This document shows positions 43,499 through 55,069 of a stretch of DNA of 62,500 nucleotides, piece after piece. This stretch comes from a bacterium. GTDB taxonomy: Bacteria; Myxococcota_A; Bradymonadia; Bradymonadales; Bradymonadaceae. The stretch's first letter is position 1. Every line of letters starts with the position of its first letter. The translations under genes and the position numbers were made by a program. Location of the stretch: the NCBI GenBank assembly GCA_030427705.1, contig JAUIBR010000019.1, forward strand, positions 1 through 62,500. The letters run 5' to 3'. The notes under the pieces are model-generated. The model did no database searches, was not told the origin of the DNA, and worked only from the letters and a program-made list of their open reading frames with translations.

Positions 43499-43900
43499 GT
43501 GAGCCACCCAGACCAACTCGAGCTTCGAATCGACGTCGGCCCGATGCCAGCGTTGTGGTGCACCGACCCGGCGGCGCTCAGCCTCGGGCTGCAGTCCGGG
43601 CGCGAAGACATCGTCCGTGGAACCGTGCTCGAGGGCGGCGTGCGCTTCGATGTCGTCGTCGGCGTCAAGCAAGGTCGTGGCGGCGAGCCGGACTTCACCG
43701 GTCCCCTCGTTCATGGTCGCCCCGGCGAGCGCTTCCTCTACCTCTCGTGGGGACACGTCACGACCGACAGCGAGCACGACATGTTCCGGCGGCTAAAGCT
43801 CTACCTCAGCCCGGTGTCTCGCAAGGATTGGTCGTCGCCCGGCGTCACGTGGGCGCAGAGCGCCAGCGGCAGGAAGGCGACCGTCAGCGTCACGGCATGA
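43499..43900 (+). CDS. DUF5990-like protein, C-terminus probably replaced
   Basis: 133 residues with GTG start and GAGG spacing. Residues about 5-105 match my memory of DUF5990: ELRIDVG, LGLQSGREDIVRGT, GGEPDFTGPLVHG, GERFLYLSWG and MFRRLKLYL. After LYLSPV the sequence looks unlike the family and is antisense to the degraded exchanger, so the true C-terminus seems lost at a junction near 43800-43857. Function of the family is unknown. Confidence 0.65.
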   Translation: MSHPDQLELRIDVGPMPALWCTDPAALSLGLQSGREDIVRGTVLEGGVRFDVVVGVKQGRGGEPDFTGPLVHGRPGERFLYLSWGHVTTDSEHDMFRRLKLYLSPVSRKDWSSPGVTWAQSASGRKATVSVTA

Positions 43901-44663
43901 TCGCCCACCACGCTCGTCAGAGCCGGCGTTACCTGACCACCTCGCGAGACGTGCCACGTGGCGAAGGCCTCCGGCATCGCCGCAACCGGCGCCGTGATGA
44001 AGAGGCCTCCAAGGATCGTCGAGATCCCCATGGCGGTCGTGATGGCTTCGGTGGCGCGCACGGCGAAGTAGGTGCCGGGGGCGATGGCCGCCACGCCGCC
44101 GATCGCCAGCAGGATCTCCTTCCTGGACCACGCGACCTCCTCGGACTCCGTGCGCCCGCGGAGCACGGCCTGGACGAGGAAGACGACGTAGGCGCCGAGC
44201 ATGATCCAGCCGTCGATCGGATCGAGGCCACGCCACCCGGCCGGGATCGTCAGCGCGGCCGCGAGCCCGACGATCCCGATGTAGGGCAGCGCCAGGACCC
44301 ACAGAGCCTGCTCGTCGACCTTCAGGTGGTGGTGCGCTCGATGCGACTCGTGGCCCAGGTGGTCCTCGCCCAGCTCCTCCTTTCGCGTGGCGAGGTAGCC
44401 GGTGATGACCATGAGGGGAATGGCGATGACATTGGATCCGAGCATGACGCCAAGGCCGATGTCGGAGACCCCCCGGATCGCGCTCGTCGTGTTGATGCCG
44501 ATCTCGGGCTCGCCGCCGCAAGGCCGATGAAGGCGCCACCGGCCGAGACCGATACGCCCCACTGCGCGCGCAGCTTCTTCAGAGGCGCCTCGAGGTGCTC
44601 CGCGCCCCAGTGGGCCGCCCACAAGGCAGCGAGCAGCACGCCCGCCCAAACCCAGGTGCTCAT
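43801..44663 (-). pseudogene. Frameshifted and truncated Na+/Ca2+ exchanger-type (CaCA) transporter
   Basis: Translation starts at the ATG at 44663 (GGAG upstream) as MSTWVWAGVLLAALWAAHWGAEHL and GGAFIGLAAASP, then a missing G near 44505 shifts the frame. The second frame continues EIGINTTSAIRGVSDIGLGVMLGSNVIAIP, the alpha-repeat of CaCA antiporters, and later VAAMPEAFATWHVSRGGQ, the second alpha-repeat. After AFLPLAL the chain ends abruptly with CAHVTPGDD, so several C-terminal helices are missing. The IS4 element inserted 28 bases upstream of its start. Confidence 0.85.
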
Positions 44664-44690
44664 CGTGATGCTCCGGTGTCGGGACGGTGT

Positions 44691-44700
44691 GGTCTAGAAG
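44691..44700. repeat. 10-bp target-site duplication, left copy
   Basis: GGTCTAGAAG at 44691-44700 is identical to 46173-46182 and directly flanks the IS element. Confidence 0.95.
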
Positions 44701-46172
44701 CAATGCCGATCACTTAAGCACAAGCGGCTTGTTCTGTTGGTGAATCTGGATCATGGTCGCGGGATCACCCCGCATTCCGAGTGTACCAGATGAACCTCGA
44801 AGCTGACCTCCGCCACCTCACGGATGAGATCGGTGCCCATGGCGTGAGCGCCTTGATGGATGGCCTGGAGCCTGAGTGGATCGACGCCGCTCTTTGCGCG
44901 AAATCCGGTGCGAAAGTGCGAAATCGGAAGCTGCCGGCGAAGTCAGTGTTGTGGTTGGTCGTCGGCATGGCGCTCTTTCGCGACTATGCCGTGTCGTCAG
45001 TGGTGCAGCATCTCGACTTGGTCATCCCCGATGACCAAGGTCGTCGTCGTGGTGTTGTAGGCGCTGCGATTTCCGCTGCGCGGAAGCGACTCGGTGTAGC
45101 GCCCGTCGAGGAACTCTTTCTTACGACGGGCATGCATTGGGGGCATGAGGCGGCAGCAGAAACTCCCTGGCGTGGTCTATCGGTCTACGCGATGGACGGC
45201 ACGTCACTTTCCGTTCCGGATACTGACGACAATCGCGAAGCGTTCGGACTGCCTGCCTCTTCCAGAGGGCAGGCGGGTTACCCGAAGGTGCGTCTGGTGG
45301 CGCTGATGGCGGCACGCTCGCATGTACTTGTCGACGCGGCGTTCGGGCCCTTCAACGGTGTCGGCAACGGCGAAACTTCGCTGGCGAAACCACTGTGGGA
45401 CGGTGTTCCCGACCACAGCCTCTTGCTCATCGACCGAAACTTCACCGACTACAACTGCCTGCATCGTTTTCGGGAAACCGGTGAGCAAAGGCATTGGCTA
45501 ATGCGGATGAAGGCCAACCTTGCATGTGAGGTGGTGGAGCCTCTGGACGAAGGGGACTTCCTAGCCGACATCGCGCTCGGTCGCGCGTCTCGTTCTCAGG
45601 GTGACAATCTCCTCGCACCGATGCGGATACGTGTCATCGAGTACGAATTCGACGGTGGACCGCAGCGGTTGATGACCTCGCTTCTCGACCCTGAACAATG
45701 GCCTGCCGACGAGATTATTGCGATGTATCACGAGCGCTGGGAGATTGAGATCGCGTATGACGAACTCAAGACGCACATGCTCCAGCGCAAAGAGGCGCTT
45801 CGCAGCAAGACTGCCGATGGCGTCAGGCAAGAAGTATGCGGGATTCTGCTCGCCTACAATCTCGTTCGCTACCGAATGATGCTTGCGGCAAGGAAACTCG
45901 ACGTCGAACCTCGGCAGATGAGCTTCGTCTTCTCACTGCGTCAGATTCACGCGTTCCTAATCGCGACTGCCTGGCTCTCGTCTCCGGGTACGATCCCCAA
46001 GCACCTTGAGCGCCTCGACGAGGCGCTCGAATCTGCGCTGCTACCTCCCCGACGCACCCACCGCCGGTACAAACGGTGGGTCAAGGTCAAGATGAGTAAC
46101 TACAAGCGCAATCCGGGCAGAGTCGATAACACATCAAAATCACGCAAAAAACCGCTTAAGTGAACGGCATTG
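44701..46172. mobile_element. IS4-family insertion sequence, complete
   Basis: A 1472-bp element bounded by 19-bp inverted repeats: left CAATGCCGATCACTTAAGC (44701-44719) and right at 46154-46172, whose complement differs only at the ninth base. A perfect 10-bp direct repeat, GGTCTAGAAG, flanks it. One transposase ORF fills nearly the whole element. Intact ends, intact duplication and intact ORF suggest recent movement. Confidence 0.95.
44781..46163 (+). CDS. IS4-family DDE transposase
   Basis: 460 residues (GTG at 44781, or ATG at 44790). The first catalytic Asp is Asp139 in AMDGTSLSVPDTDDN, the second lies in LLIDRNFTDYN (mid-protein), and the Glu is in the YREK-type signature YHERWEIEIAYDELK. 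These define an IS4-type DDE nuclease with its beta-strand insertion. No frameshift is seen, so it may be active. The stop overlaps the right inverted repeat. Confidence 0.95.
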   Translation: MYQMNLEADLRHLTDEIGAHGVSALMDGLEPEWIDAALCAKSGAKVRNRKLPAKSVLWLVVGMALFRDYAVSSVVQHLDLVIPDDQGRRRGVVGAAISAARKRLGVAPVEELFLTTGMHWGHEAAAETPWRGLSVYAMDGTSLSVPDTDDNREAFGLPASSRGQAGYPKVRLVALMAARSHVLVDAAFGPFNGVGNGETSLAKPLWDGVPDHSLLLIDRNFTDYNCLHRFRETGEQRHWLMRMKANLACEVVEPLDEGDFLADIALGRASRSQGDNLLAPMRIRVIEYEFDGGPQRLMTSLLDPEQWPADEIIAMYHERWEIEIAYDELKTHMLQRKEALRSKTADGVRQEVCGILLAYNLVRYRMMLAARKLDVEPRQMSFVFSLRQIHAFLIATAWLSSPGTIPKHLERLDEALESALLPPRRTHRRYKRWVKVKMSNYKRNPGRVDNTSKSRKKPLK

Positions 46173-46182
46173 GGTCTAGAAG
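46173..46182. repeat. 10-bp target-site duplication, right copy
   Basis: Second copy of GGTCTAGAAG. It also contains the stop codon (CTA at 46176-46178) of the CDF C-terminal scrap. Confidence 0.95.
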
Positions 46183-46316
46183 GCGAGCTCGGGATCGGGC
46201 GTGCCGAGCAGCTCGATCTGGATCGTGTGCGCGACGTCGAAACGCTCGGCCAGCAGAGCTGGTGTCGCGCTCATCGGGTACAGGCGGCTATCTGCAAGTC
46301 CGCGGCGTCGGCCAAT
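46176..46316 (-). pseudogene. C-terminal scrap of a CDF cation transporter
   Basis: The reverse strand from about 46316 to the TAG at 46176 encodes SATPALLAERFDVAHTIQIEL and a short tail. The ERFxVxHTxIQxE pattern is the end of the cytoplasmic domain of CDF metal transporters. Nothing upstream continues the protein; the adjacent reading belongs to the SpoIIAA-like gene, so the rest of the transporter has been lost. Confidence 0.45.
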
Positions 46317-46675
46317 CATGCCTTCTCTCGCACCCACGCCGCTGCCTCATCGCGCTGCCCGACATCGAAGTAGCGCACCGCCCCTTCGGCGAGTGGCTTG
46401 AAAAGCTGGGTCGCCCAGTCGTGCCAGCGTTTGTCCCCTACGATCGCCACGCGCTCGTAGTCTGCGCGATGCTCGACATCGAACTTGAGGTCCTCCCAGA
46501 TGGCGCGCGGCTCGACGCTCTCCATCTCGCTCATGTCCCAGAGCACGCGAATCTTGTCGTGTTGTTCGATTTCGGATTCAAGCCGGGGGACGAGCGATTC
46601 ATAGTCCTCGGCGGTAATCTCGCCGGCGACGGTGACGTCGAGCACGTTTTCAGGCAGGTGTTTGACGCTATACAT
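46316..46675 (-). CDS. SpoIIAA-like (STAS-type) protein
   Basis: 119 residues with GGAGG before the ATG. Motifs VLDVTVAGEITAEDYESLVPRLE, RVLWDMSEMES and ERVAIVGDKRWHDWATQL match the SpoIIAA-like family of small lipid- or STAS-type domains. Function unknown. Its promoter contains the same TAGTA-N8-CTACGAC motif as the blaI promoter, linking it to the metal regulon. Confidence 0.85.
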   Translation of the reverse strand: MYSVKHLPENVLDVTVAGEITAEDYESLVPRLESEIEQHDKIRVLWDMSEMESVEPRAIWEDLKFDVEHRADYERVAIVGDKRWHDWATQLFKPLAEGAVRYFDVGQRDEAAAWVREKA

Positions 46676-46713
46676 GGTTTCCTCCGCAGTGAGTGGTCTC
46701 GGGTGGTTGCGTG

Positions 46714-46750
46714 CTGTAAATAACGACGCGTAGTAACGTCAACCTACGAC
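46714..46750 (-). promoter_or_regulatory. Promoter and candidate BlaI-type operator of the SpoIIAA-like gene
   Basis: On the reverse strand, TTGACG (46737-46742) is followed after 17 bases by TTACAG (46714-46719). TAGTA (46731-46735) and CTACGAC (46744-46750) lie 13 bases apart, exactly as in the blaI promoter, with GTCAA between them in both. Confidence 0.5.
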
Positions 46751-46790
46751 GGTGCTGGCTCTTCGGGCACGATTCTCGTCGAGCCATTGA

Positions 46791-49282
<2,492 letters not shown>

Positions 49283-49286
<4 letters not shown>

Positions 49287-52200
49287 ACGGCCTCCGGAAC
49301 GGCAGCCTCATCCGTCTCGTCATGGACAGCGCCTCCCAGCCAGCTGTAGACCGCGGGCAGAACGAAGAGCGTCAAGAGCGTGGTCGTCGCCAGCCCACCG
49401 ATCACGACTGTCGCGAGCGGCCGCTGAACCTCTGCTCCGGCGGTGGTCGAGATCGCCATCGGCAGGAATCCGATGCCGTCGGTCAGCGCGGTCATGAGTA
49501 TCGCCCGGAGACGAAGGCGCGCCCCCTTCTCGGTGGCGTCCATCAGCGAAAGCCCTTCGCGCTGGAGGTCTCGGATGTATGACACCATCACGACGCCGTT
49601 GAGCACGGCGATACCTGACAGAGCGATGAAGCCCACGGCGGCGGAGATGGAGAATGGCATCCCCCGTAGCCACAGCGCGACGACCCCGCCGACCGCTGCC
49701 ATGGGGATGTTCAAATAGATGATGAGGGCGGGCCGCGCCGAGCCGAACGTGGTGTACAGCAGCAAGAAGATCAGGAGCAGCGCCGCCGGAACCGCCACGG
49801 CCAGACGTGAGCTCGCCGCCTGAAGGTTTTCGAACTGACCACCCCACGTGACGAAGTATCCGGGAGGGAGTTCCCCCTCGGTGCGCACGCGCTCCTGCGC
49901 CTCAGCTACGAACCCGGCGAGGTCGCGTCCCCGGACATTGACCTGGATGGTCATGCGCCGCTGCGCGCTCTCGCGGCTGACGACGGCGGGCCCCTCATCG
50001 AGGAGAACCTGGGCGACCTGGCCCAGCGGCACGCGCTCACCGCCCGGCGCGGAGATCAGCAACCCACGCAGCGCCTCGGCGTTGGTCCGCGACTCTTCCT
50101 GGAGCCGGACCTGGAGCGCGAATCGCCGCTGCCCCTCGAACACGATGCCGACTTGGCGCCCCCCAACCGAGGCCACCGCGTCGAGCACCTCGGAGGCGTT
50201 GACCCCGTATCGAGCCGCCGCGCGTCGGTCGACGATAATCCGTAGCGAGGGCAAGCCGGCGACCTGGTCGGCGTTGACGTCGGCAGCGCCCTCGATGGAG
50301 CCCAGCACCTGCATGACTCTGGCACCCGTGCGCTCGAGCTCCTCGAAGTCTGGCCCGTACAAGTTGACCGCCACGTCCGAGCGCACACCGCTGATGAGTT
50401 CGTTGGTGCGTAGCTCGATGGGCTGGGAGAAGGAGTAGTTTTGACCGGGCACCTGTCGCTCGAGCGTCTCCTCGATCGCCGCCACGAGCTGCGCTTTTGA
50501 CCCAGCGCGTGTCCAAACGTCGATCGGGTGCAGCATGATGTAGATGTCTGAGATCTCCACGCCCATGGGATCCGTGGCGATCTCCGCGCGGCCGGTGCGG
50601 GAGATGATCGTCTCGATCTCGTCGGGGAATGCCTCGGTCAACGCCCGCTCGATTCGGCCTGTCGCGGCCACAGACTCCTCGAGCGACACCGACGGGGGCC
50701 GCACCGCCTGCATGGCGATGGCCCCTTCGTCGAGCGTCGGGATGAACTCGGCGCCCATCGTCGTCGCAAGCAAGCCGCCGGCCACCATCGCCGCGAGGGC
50801 CAGACAGACGACCAGCGCACGGAACCGCAGCGCGAACTTGAGAGCCGGCTCGTACAGGCGGCGGGCGACCCGGGCTGCGATCGGCTCTTTCTCAGACAAC
50901 CCGCCGCGGTAGATCCATGTAGATGCGGCGGGGATGAGCGTGACCGCAAGCACGAGCGCCGCAGCGAGCGCCGAGAGCACGACGATTGCCATCGGCTGGA
51001 ACATCTTCCCTTCGATGCCCTGCAGCGAGAGAATCGGGACGTAGACGATCATGATGATCGCCGTCCCGAACAGGACCGGCCGGAGCACCTGCGTCGTCGC
51101 GCGACGCACCTCGCCCTTGACGGCGCGGCCTTTGACCCCGCTCTCGGAAAGCCGTCGCGAGACGTTCTCGATGACTACGATGGCGCCGTCTATGATGAGC
51201 CCGAAGTCGAGCGCACCCAGGCTCATGAGGTTCCCCGACACGCCGAAGAAGCGCATCGAGATGAACGTGAACAACAGCGACAGGGGGATCACGGCGGCGA
51301 CGAGCAAGCCACCGCGAAGGTTGCCGAGCATGAGGAGGAGCACGACGATCACGAGGATCCCGCCCTCGATGAGGTTGACGGCGACCGTTCGGATGGTGCG
51401 GTCAACCAACACGGAGCGGTCGTAGTAGGTCTCGATCGTCACCCCTGGCGGTAGGCCGGGCGCCAGCTCGTCGAGGCGTTCGCGGACCGCCTGAGAGACC
51501 TCGCCGGAGTTGGCGCCCATCAGCATCATGACCGATGCGGTCACCACCTCGCCGCGCCCGTCTCGAGTGACCGCCCCCTGTCTGACCATGGGAGCGAAAG
51601 CGACGCTGGCCACGTCGCGGACGAAGATGGGGGTGCCGTCATTGCGGGTCGCCACCCGAACGTTGCGCACGTCATCGAGGCTAGCGATGAGCCCTTCACC
51701 GCGGATGACTCGCTGCTCCCCGCCGCGGACGATGTAGCCACCACCCTCATTGGCGTTGTTCGCTTCGAGCGCCTCGAAGACCTCCCCCAGGCTCAGCCCG
51801 AGGGCGTTCAGCCGCGCCGGGTCTAGCTGAACCTCGTAGGTCTTCAGCTCCCCGCCGAAGGGGTTGACCTCGACCACCCCAGGAATGGGGCGGAGCTGGA
51901 ACGCGACGTACCAGTCCAGGATGGTACGCAACTCCATGAGTGTGTAGCACTCGTCGGTGTTCGGACCGTCGGCTGGGCACATGGGGTCGCCGCGGACCTC
52001 GAACTGGTAGATCTCGCCGAGCCCCGTCGAGATCGGCCCCATCTCGGGCGAGCCGTACCCCTCCGGGATGGACTCCCGAGCTTCGGACAGCCGCTCAGAC
52101 ACCATCTGACGCGCGAAGTAGATGTCGGTGCCCTCTTCGAACACCACCGTCACAGCCGACAGGCCAAAGCGCGAGAGGCTCCGAACCTCCTCTACGTGCG

Positions 52201-52426
52201 GCAGGCCGCTCATCACCGTCTCGACCGGCACCGTGACGTACTGCTCGACCTCGACAGGACCGAGCGCCGGGGCGTTGGTGAGGACCTGCACCTGCACGTT
52301 GGTGACGTCGGGCACGGCGTCGATAGGGAGCTGCTGCGCGGCACGCACACCGAGGGCGCCAACGAGGAGGACCCCGAAGATGACCAGGAAACGATGCTGA
52401 ACACAGAATGCAACGAAACGGTTCAT
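49283..52426 (-). CDS. czcA: CzcA-type RND metal efflux pump (system 1)
   Basis: 1047 residues with GAGGAGG before the start. Typical HME-RND order: helix 1, a porter domain, helices 2-6, the second porter domain and helices 8-12. Helix 4 has DFGLIIDGAIVVIEN, the acidic proton-relay motif of the divalent (Zn/Co/Cd) HME1 type rather than the Cu/Ag HME4 type. Other landmarks are IDAVPDVTNVQVQV near the start and GAEFIPTLDEGAIAMQ. It exports cations across the outer membrane with CzcB and CzcC. Overlaps the ATPase gene and is 9 bases downstream of czcB. Confidence 0.95.
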
Positions 52427-52435
52427 CTCGCCTCC

Positions 52436-53680
52436 TCAGTGCGCGTGACCGTGGCCAAGCTCGCCACGCATCAACTCAGATTTGAGAATGAACGCTCCCT
52501 CAACGACGATTCGAGAACCTGGCTCGAGCCCCTGCAGCACCTCGGCTTGCCGGTTGCTCTCTCGTCCGATCGTCACCGGATGAGCTGCGAACTCACCCTC
52601 TTCGTCGCCAGGCACGAAGACGACCGTGCGGTTGTCCACCGTCTGGACCGCTGAGAGCGGGATCACGACGGTGGACCCGGTCGGCTGGCCCGACGCGAGC
52701 CGGAGCGAGCCGAAGAGGCCGGGGCGCAGCAGCCCATCTGGGTTGTCGATCTCGACCCGGATCGGCAGCGTGCGCGTGGCCTCGTCCAGGGTCGCGCCCA
52801 CGAAGTCGACGGTCCCGGTCCAGGTTCGACCCGGATAGGCGTTCAGCGCGAGGGTCGCGTTCATGCCAGGTGCGACTTGGGCGACCTGTCGCTCGTACAC
52901 CCGGCCGATGACCCACACCCTCGAGAGATCGGCCACGATGAAGAGCGTGTCGTCGGGCGACACGTTCTCACCGCGCGTCGCGTGCCTCTCGACGACGACT
53001 CCCGCGATGGGGCTATCGAGCGTCATGTCGGGCCCGCTGCCGCCGCGGAGCCCGAAGACCCGGAGACGGGAGCGGGCGGCGTCGCGCTCCGCGTCGGCCT
53101 GCTCGTAGGCCAGCTCCGCCTCAAGCAGGCTGCGCTCGGAGCTGATTCCCTCCTCGCGTAGGCGGCGCTGCCGGTCTCGGTTCTGCTCTGCCACGTCTCG
53201 CAACGAGGTCGTCCGGCTGAGCTCGGCCCGTGCCTGTCCGAGCTCGACGCTCCTCAGCCGGGCGAGCTGCGTCTCGGCTTCTACTCGGTCCCCCAGCGTA
53301 ACGTCGACGCTGAGCAGCTGCCCCTCGACGAGGGGGCTGATGTGAGCGACCCGATCCGGGTTGAGCTGGACCTCGGCGGGGACTTCCAGGGCGTCGGCGA
53401 ACACCCCGGCCTCTGCGGTGCTGAGGCGAATCTCGCTCCGACTCAGCGCCACGGCTGAGATGTGCACGACTCGCTCCTCGCCGCGCTCGTCGCCCCCGTG
53501 CTCGTCATGTCCTTCTTCTTCGCCTGCATGCTCTTCGTGACCATGATCGTCGCCCTCATGGTCATCGTGGCCCTCGTGCTCTTCATGGGATTCGTCCCCA
53601 TGGTTCTGCCCCTCGGTCTCTTTGCATCCTGGCCCCCACGCCAGTGCACACGCGAGAAGGAACGGTGTGATTCGTTTCAT
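52436..53680 (-). CDS. czcB: RND periplasmic adaptor, His-rich (CzcB-type, system 1)
   Basis: 414 residues from the ATG at 53680. A lipobox-like PGC is followed by about 50 residues of His/Glu/Asp repeats (HEEHEGHDDHEGDDHGHEEH), a probable metal-binding sponge. Then the usual lipoyl/hairpin/barrel parts: ISPLVEGQLLSVDVTLGDRVE, the coiled-coil hairpin (LARLRSVELGQARAELSRTTSLRDVAEQNRDRQRR) and LDSPIAGVVVERHATRGENVSPD. The C-terminus is HGHAH. It overlaps the czcC stop by four bases (ATGA). Confidence 0.94.
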   Translation of the reverse strand: MKRITPFLLACALAWGPGCKETEGQNHGDESHEEHEGHDDHEGDDHGHEEHAGEEEGHDEHGGDERGEERVVHISAVALSRSEIRLSTAEAGVFADALEVPAEVQLNPDRVAHISPLVEGQLLSVDVTLGDRVEAETQLARLRSVELGQARAELSRTTSLRDVAEQNRDRQRRLREEGISSERSLLEAELAYEQADAERDAARSRLRVFGLRGGSGPDMTLDSPIAGVVVERHATRGENVSPDDTLFIVADLSRVWVIGRVYERQVAQVAPGMNATLALNAYPGRTWTGTVDFVGATLDEATRTLPIRVEIDNPDGLLRPGLFGSLRLASGQPTGSTVVIPLSAVQTVDNRTVVFVPGDEEGEFAAHPVTIGRESNRQAEVLQGLEPGSRIVVEGAFILKSELMRGELGHGHAH

Positions 53681-55056
53681 GGACTGCCCTCCGCCTCGGA
53701 CCAAAGCTCGGTGCCAACGAGGCCCTCGAGGATCGCCGTGGTTTCGTAGTAGGTGATTCGTGCGTCGATGTACTGGCCGGTTGCCGTCAACAGACGCTCG
53801 CGCGTCTGCGAGACCTGATGAATGTCGACCTCGCCGAGCTCGTAGGCGCGCTGAAGCAGCGAGAGGTTCTGCTCGAGCTGCGGGACGACCCCAGTCTCGT
53901 AGAGGGCGACCCGCTCGACAGCTGCGTTGAGCGCGATCGAGGCCTGGAGCAGCTCGCCGCGAAGCCTCGTCGCGGTCGCTTCGCGCTCCCTGTCGGCGAC
54001 CACCAGCTCGGCCTCTGCGCGGGCGCGGCCCTCCTGGTTGGTGCGCCAGAGGGGGATCGGGAACGTCAGATTGAACAGCCAGACGTCGGCCTCAGCCTCG
54101 GGGCCGGGCGCGGCTTCACGTCCATACGAGAAGCCGACGGTGGGTTCTGGCCACGCCTCGCGGTCTTCGAGCGCCAGCCGACTCTGGCCCGCCACGACCG
54201 CGAGCTCCCGTGTCCGCAGCGACGGGTGATGCTCCGCCATCGAGGCCAGCAGTGCTTCAGTGGATGGAGCGGGCCGAACCTGCGGAAGCGAGCCTTCGAC
54301 ATCGGGCAAGGTGCCGCCCGGCCAGCCAACCACGGCTGCAAGACGAGCTTCGAGTGCTTCGCCGGCCTGACGAGCCTCGATGACTGCCTCCCTCGTCTGG
54401 GCGAGGTCCGCGTCGGCCACGAGCAGAATCAGCGGGGACGACTCGCCCGCCTCCACTTGCCGTGCGGCGATGTCGCGCATGGACTGCGCAAAAGCGACGA
54501 AACGCTCCGCCTGTGCGAGCCGCTCCCGGACCAACAGGATGTCGACGAAGAGCCGGTGCACCTCCACGTGGACACTCCAGCGGACTTCATTGACGGCGGC
54601 TTCGCTGAGCCGCTGCTGGTCCTCGGCCGCGTCGAGCCTCAGCCCTGGCTCGCCGGCGATCTCTAGCTGTTGCTGAACCGCAACCTCGAACTCAAAGCCG
54701 GTTGTGCCCTCGATGGTTCGCCCGCCGGCGCCGAAGCTCAGCTGCGGGTTTGCAGGAAACACGATGTCGGCGCCAATGATCTCGGCCTCAGCCAGCCCGA
54801 CGCGGGCACGGGCCGTCTGAATCGCCGGAGAGTGCGAGTCGGCGTAGACCAGCAGCTGCTCGAGCGTCAGCGTGGACGTGCTCGACGGGTCAACCGGATC
54901 TCCCGACGGGACGTAGGGCTGGACGACCTCCGCGGGAGCGTAGACGCCTGGCTCCGGCAGGGTGCTCGTAGCGTGGGTCGACGCACACGCAGTCACACAA
55001 CTACTACCCGCGATAGTAGTTAGAAGTGCTAGCCGACCGAGGAATGTGCAGCGCAT
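53677..55056 (-). CDS. czcC: TolC-family outer-membrane factor (CzcC-type, system 1)
   Basis: 459 residues from the ATG at 55056. The signal carries a lipobox ending VTAC. Two OEP repeats are seen, each with TolC-like coiled helices and beta-strands (LTLEQLLVYADSHSPAIQTARARVGLAEAEI, then EHHPSLRTRELAVVAGQSRLALEDREAWPEPTVGFSYG). It forms the outer-membrane duct of the first RND system. The candidate operator at 55001-55019 lies within the first 20 codons. Confidence 0.93.
   Translation of the reverse strand: MRCTFLGRLALLTTIAGSSCVTACASTHATSTLPEPGVYAPAEVVQPYVPSGDPVDPSSTSTLTLEQLLVYADSHSPAIQTARARVGLAEAEIIGADIVFPANPQLSFGAGGRTIEGTTGFEFEVAVQQQLEIAGEPGLRLDAAEDQQRLSEAAVNEVRWSVHVEVHRLFVDILLVRERLAQAERFVAFAQSMRDIAARQVEAGESSPLILLVADADLAQTREAVIEARQAGEALEARLAAVVGWPGGTLPDVEGSLPQVRPAPSTEALLASMAEHHPSLRTRELAVVAGQSRLALEDREAWPEPTVGFSYGREAAPGPEAEADVWLFNLTFPIPLWRTNQEGRARAEAELVVADREREATATRLRGELLQASIALNAAVERVALYETGVVPQLEQNLSLLQRAYELGEVDIHQVSQTRERLLTATGQYIDARITYYETTAILEGLVGTELWSEAEGSP
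55001..55019. promoter_or_regulatory. Candidate BlaI-type operator at the start of czcC
   Basis: CTACTACCCGCGATAGTAG shares length and 15 of 19 positions with the dyad in the blaI promoter. With the flanking AA and TT it makes an inverted repeat AACTACTA/TAGTAGTT around seven bases. Confidence 0.55.
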
Positions 55057-55069
55057 TGCGGACCTCGAC

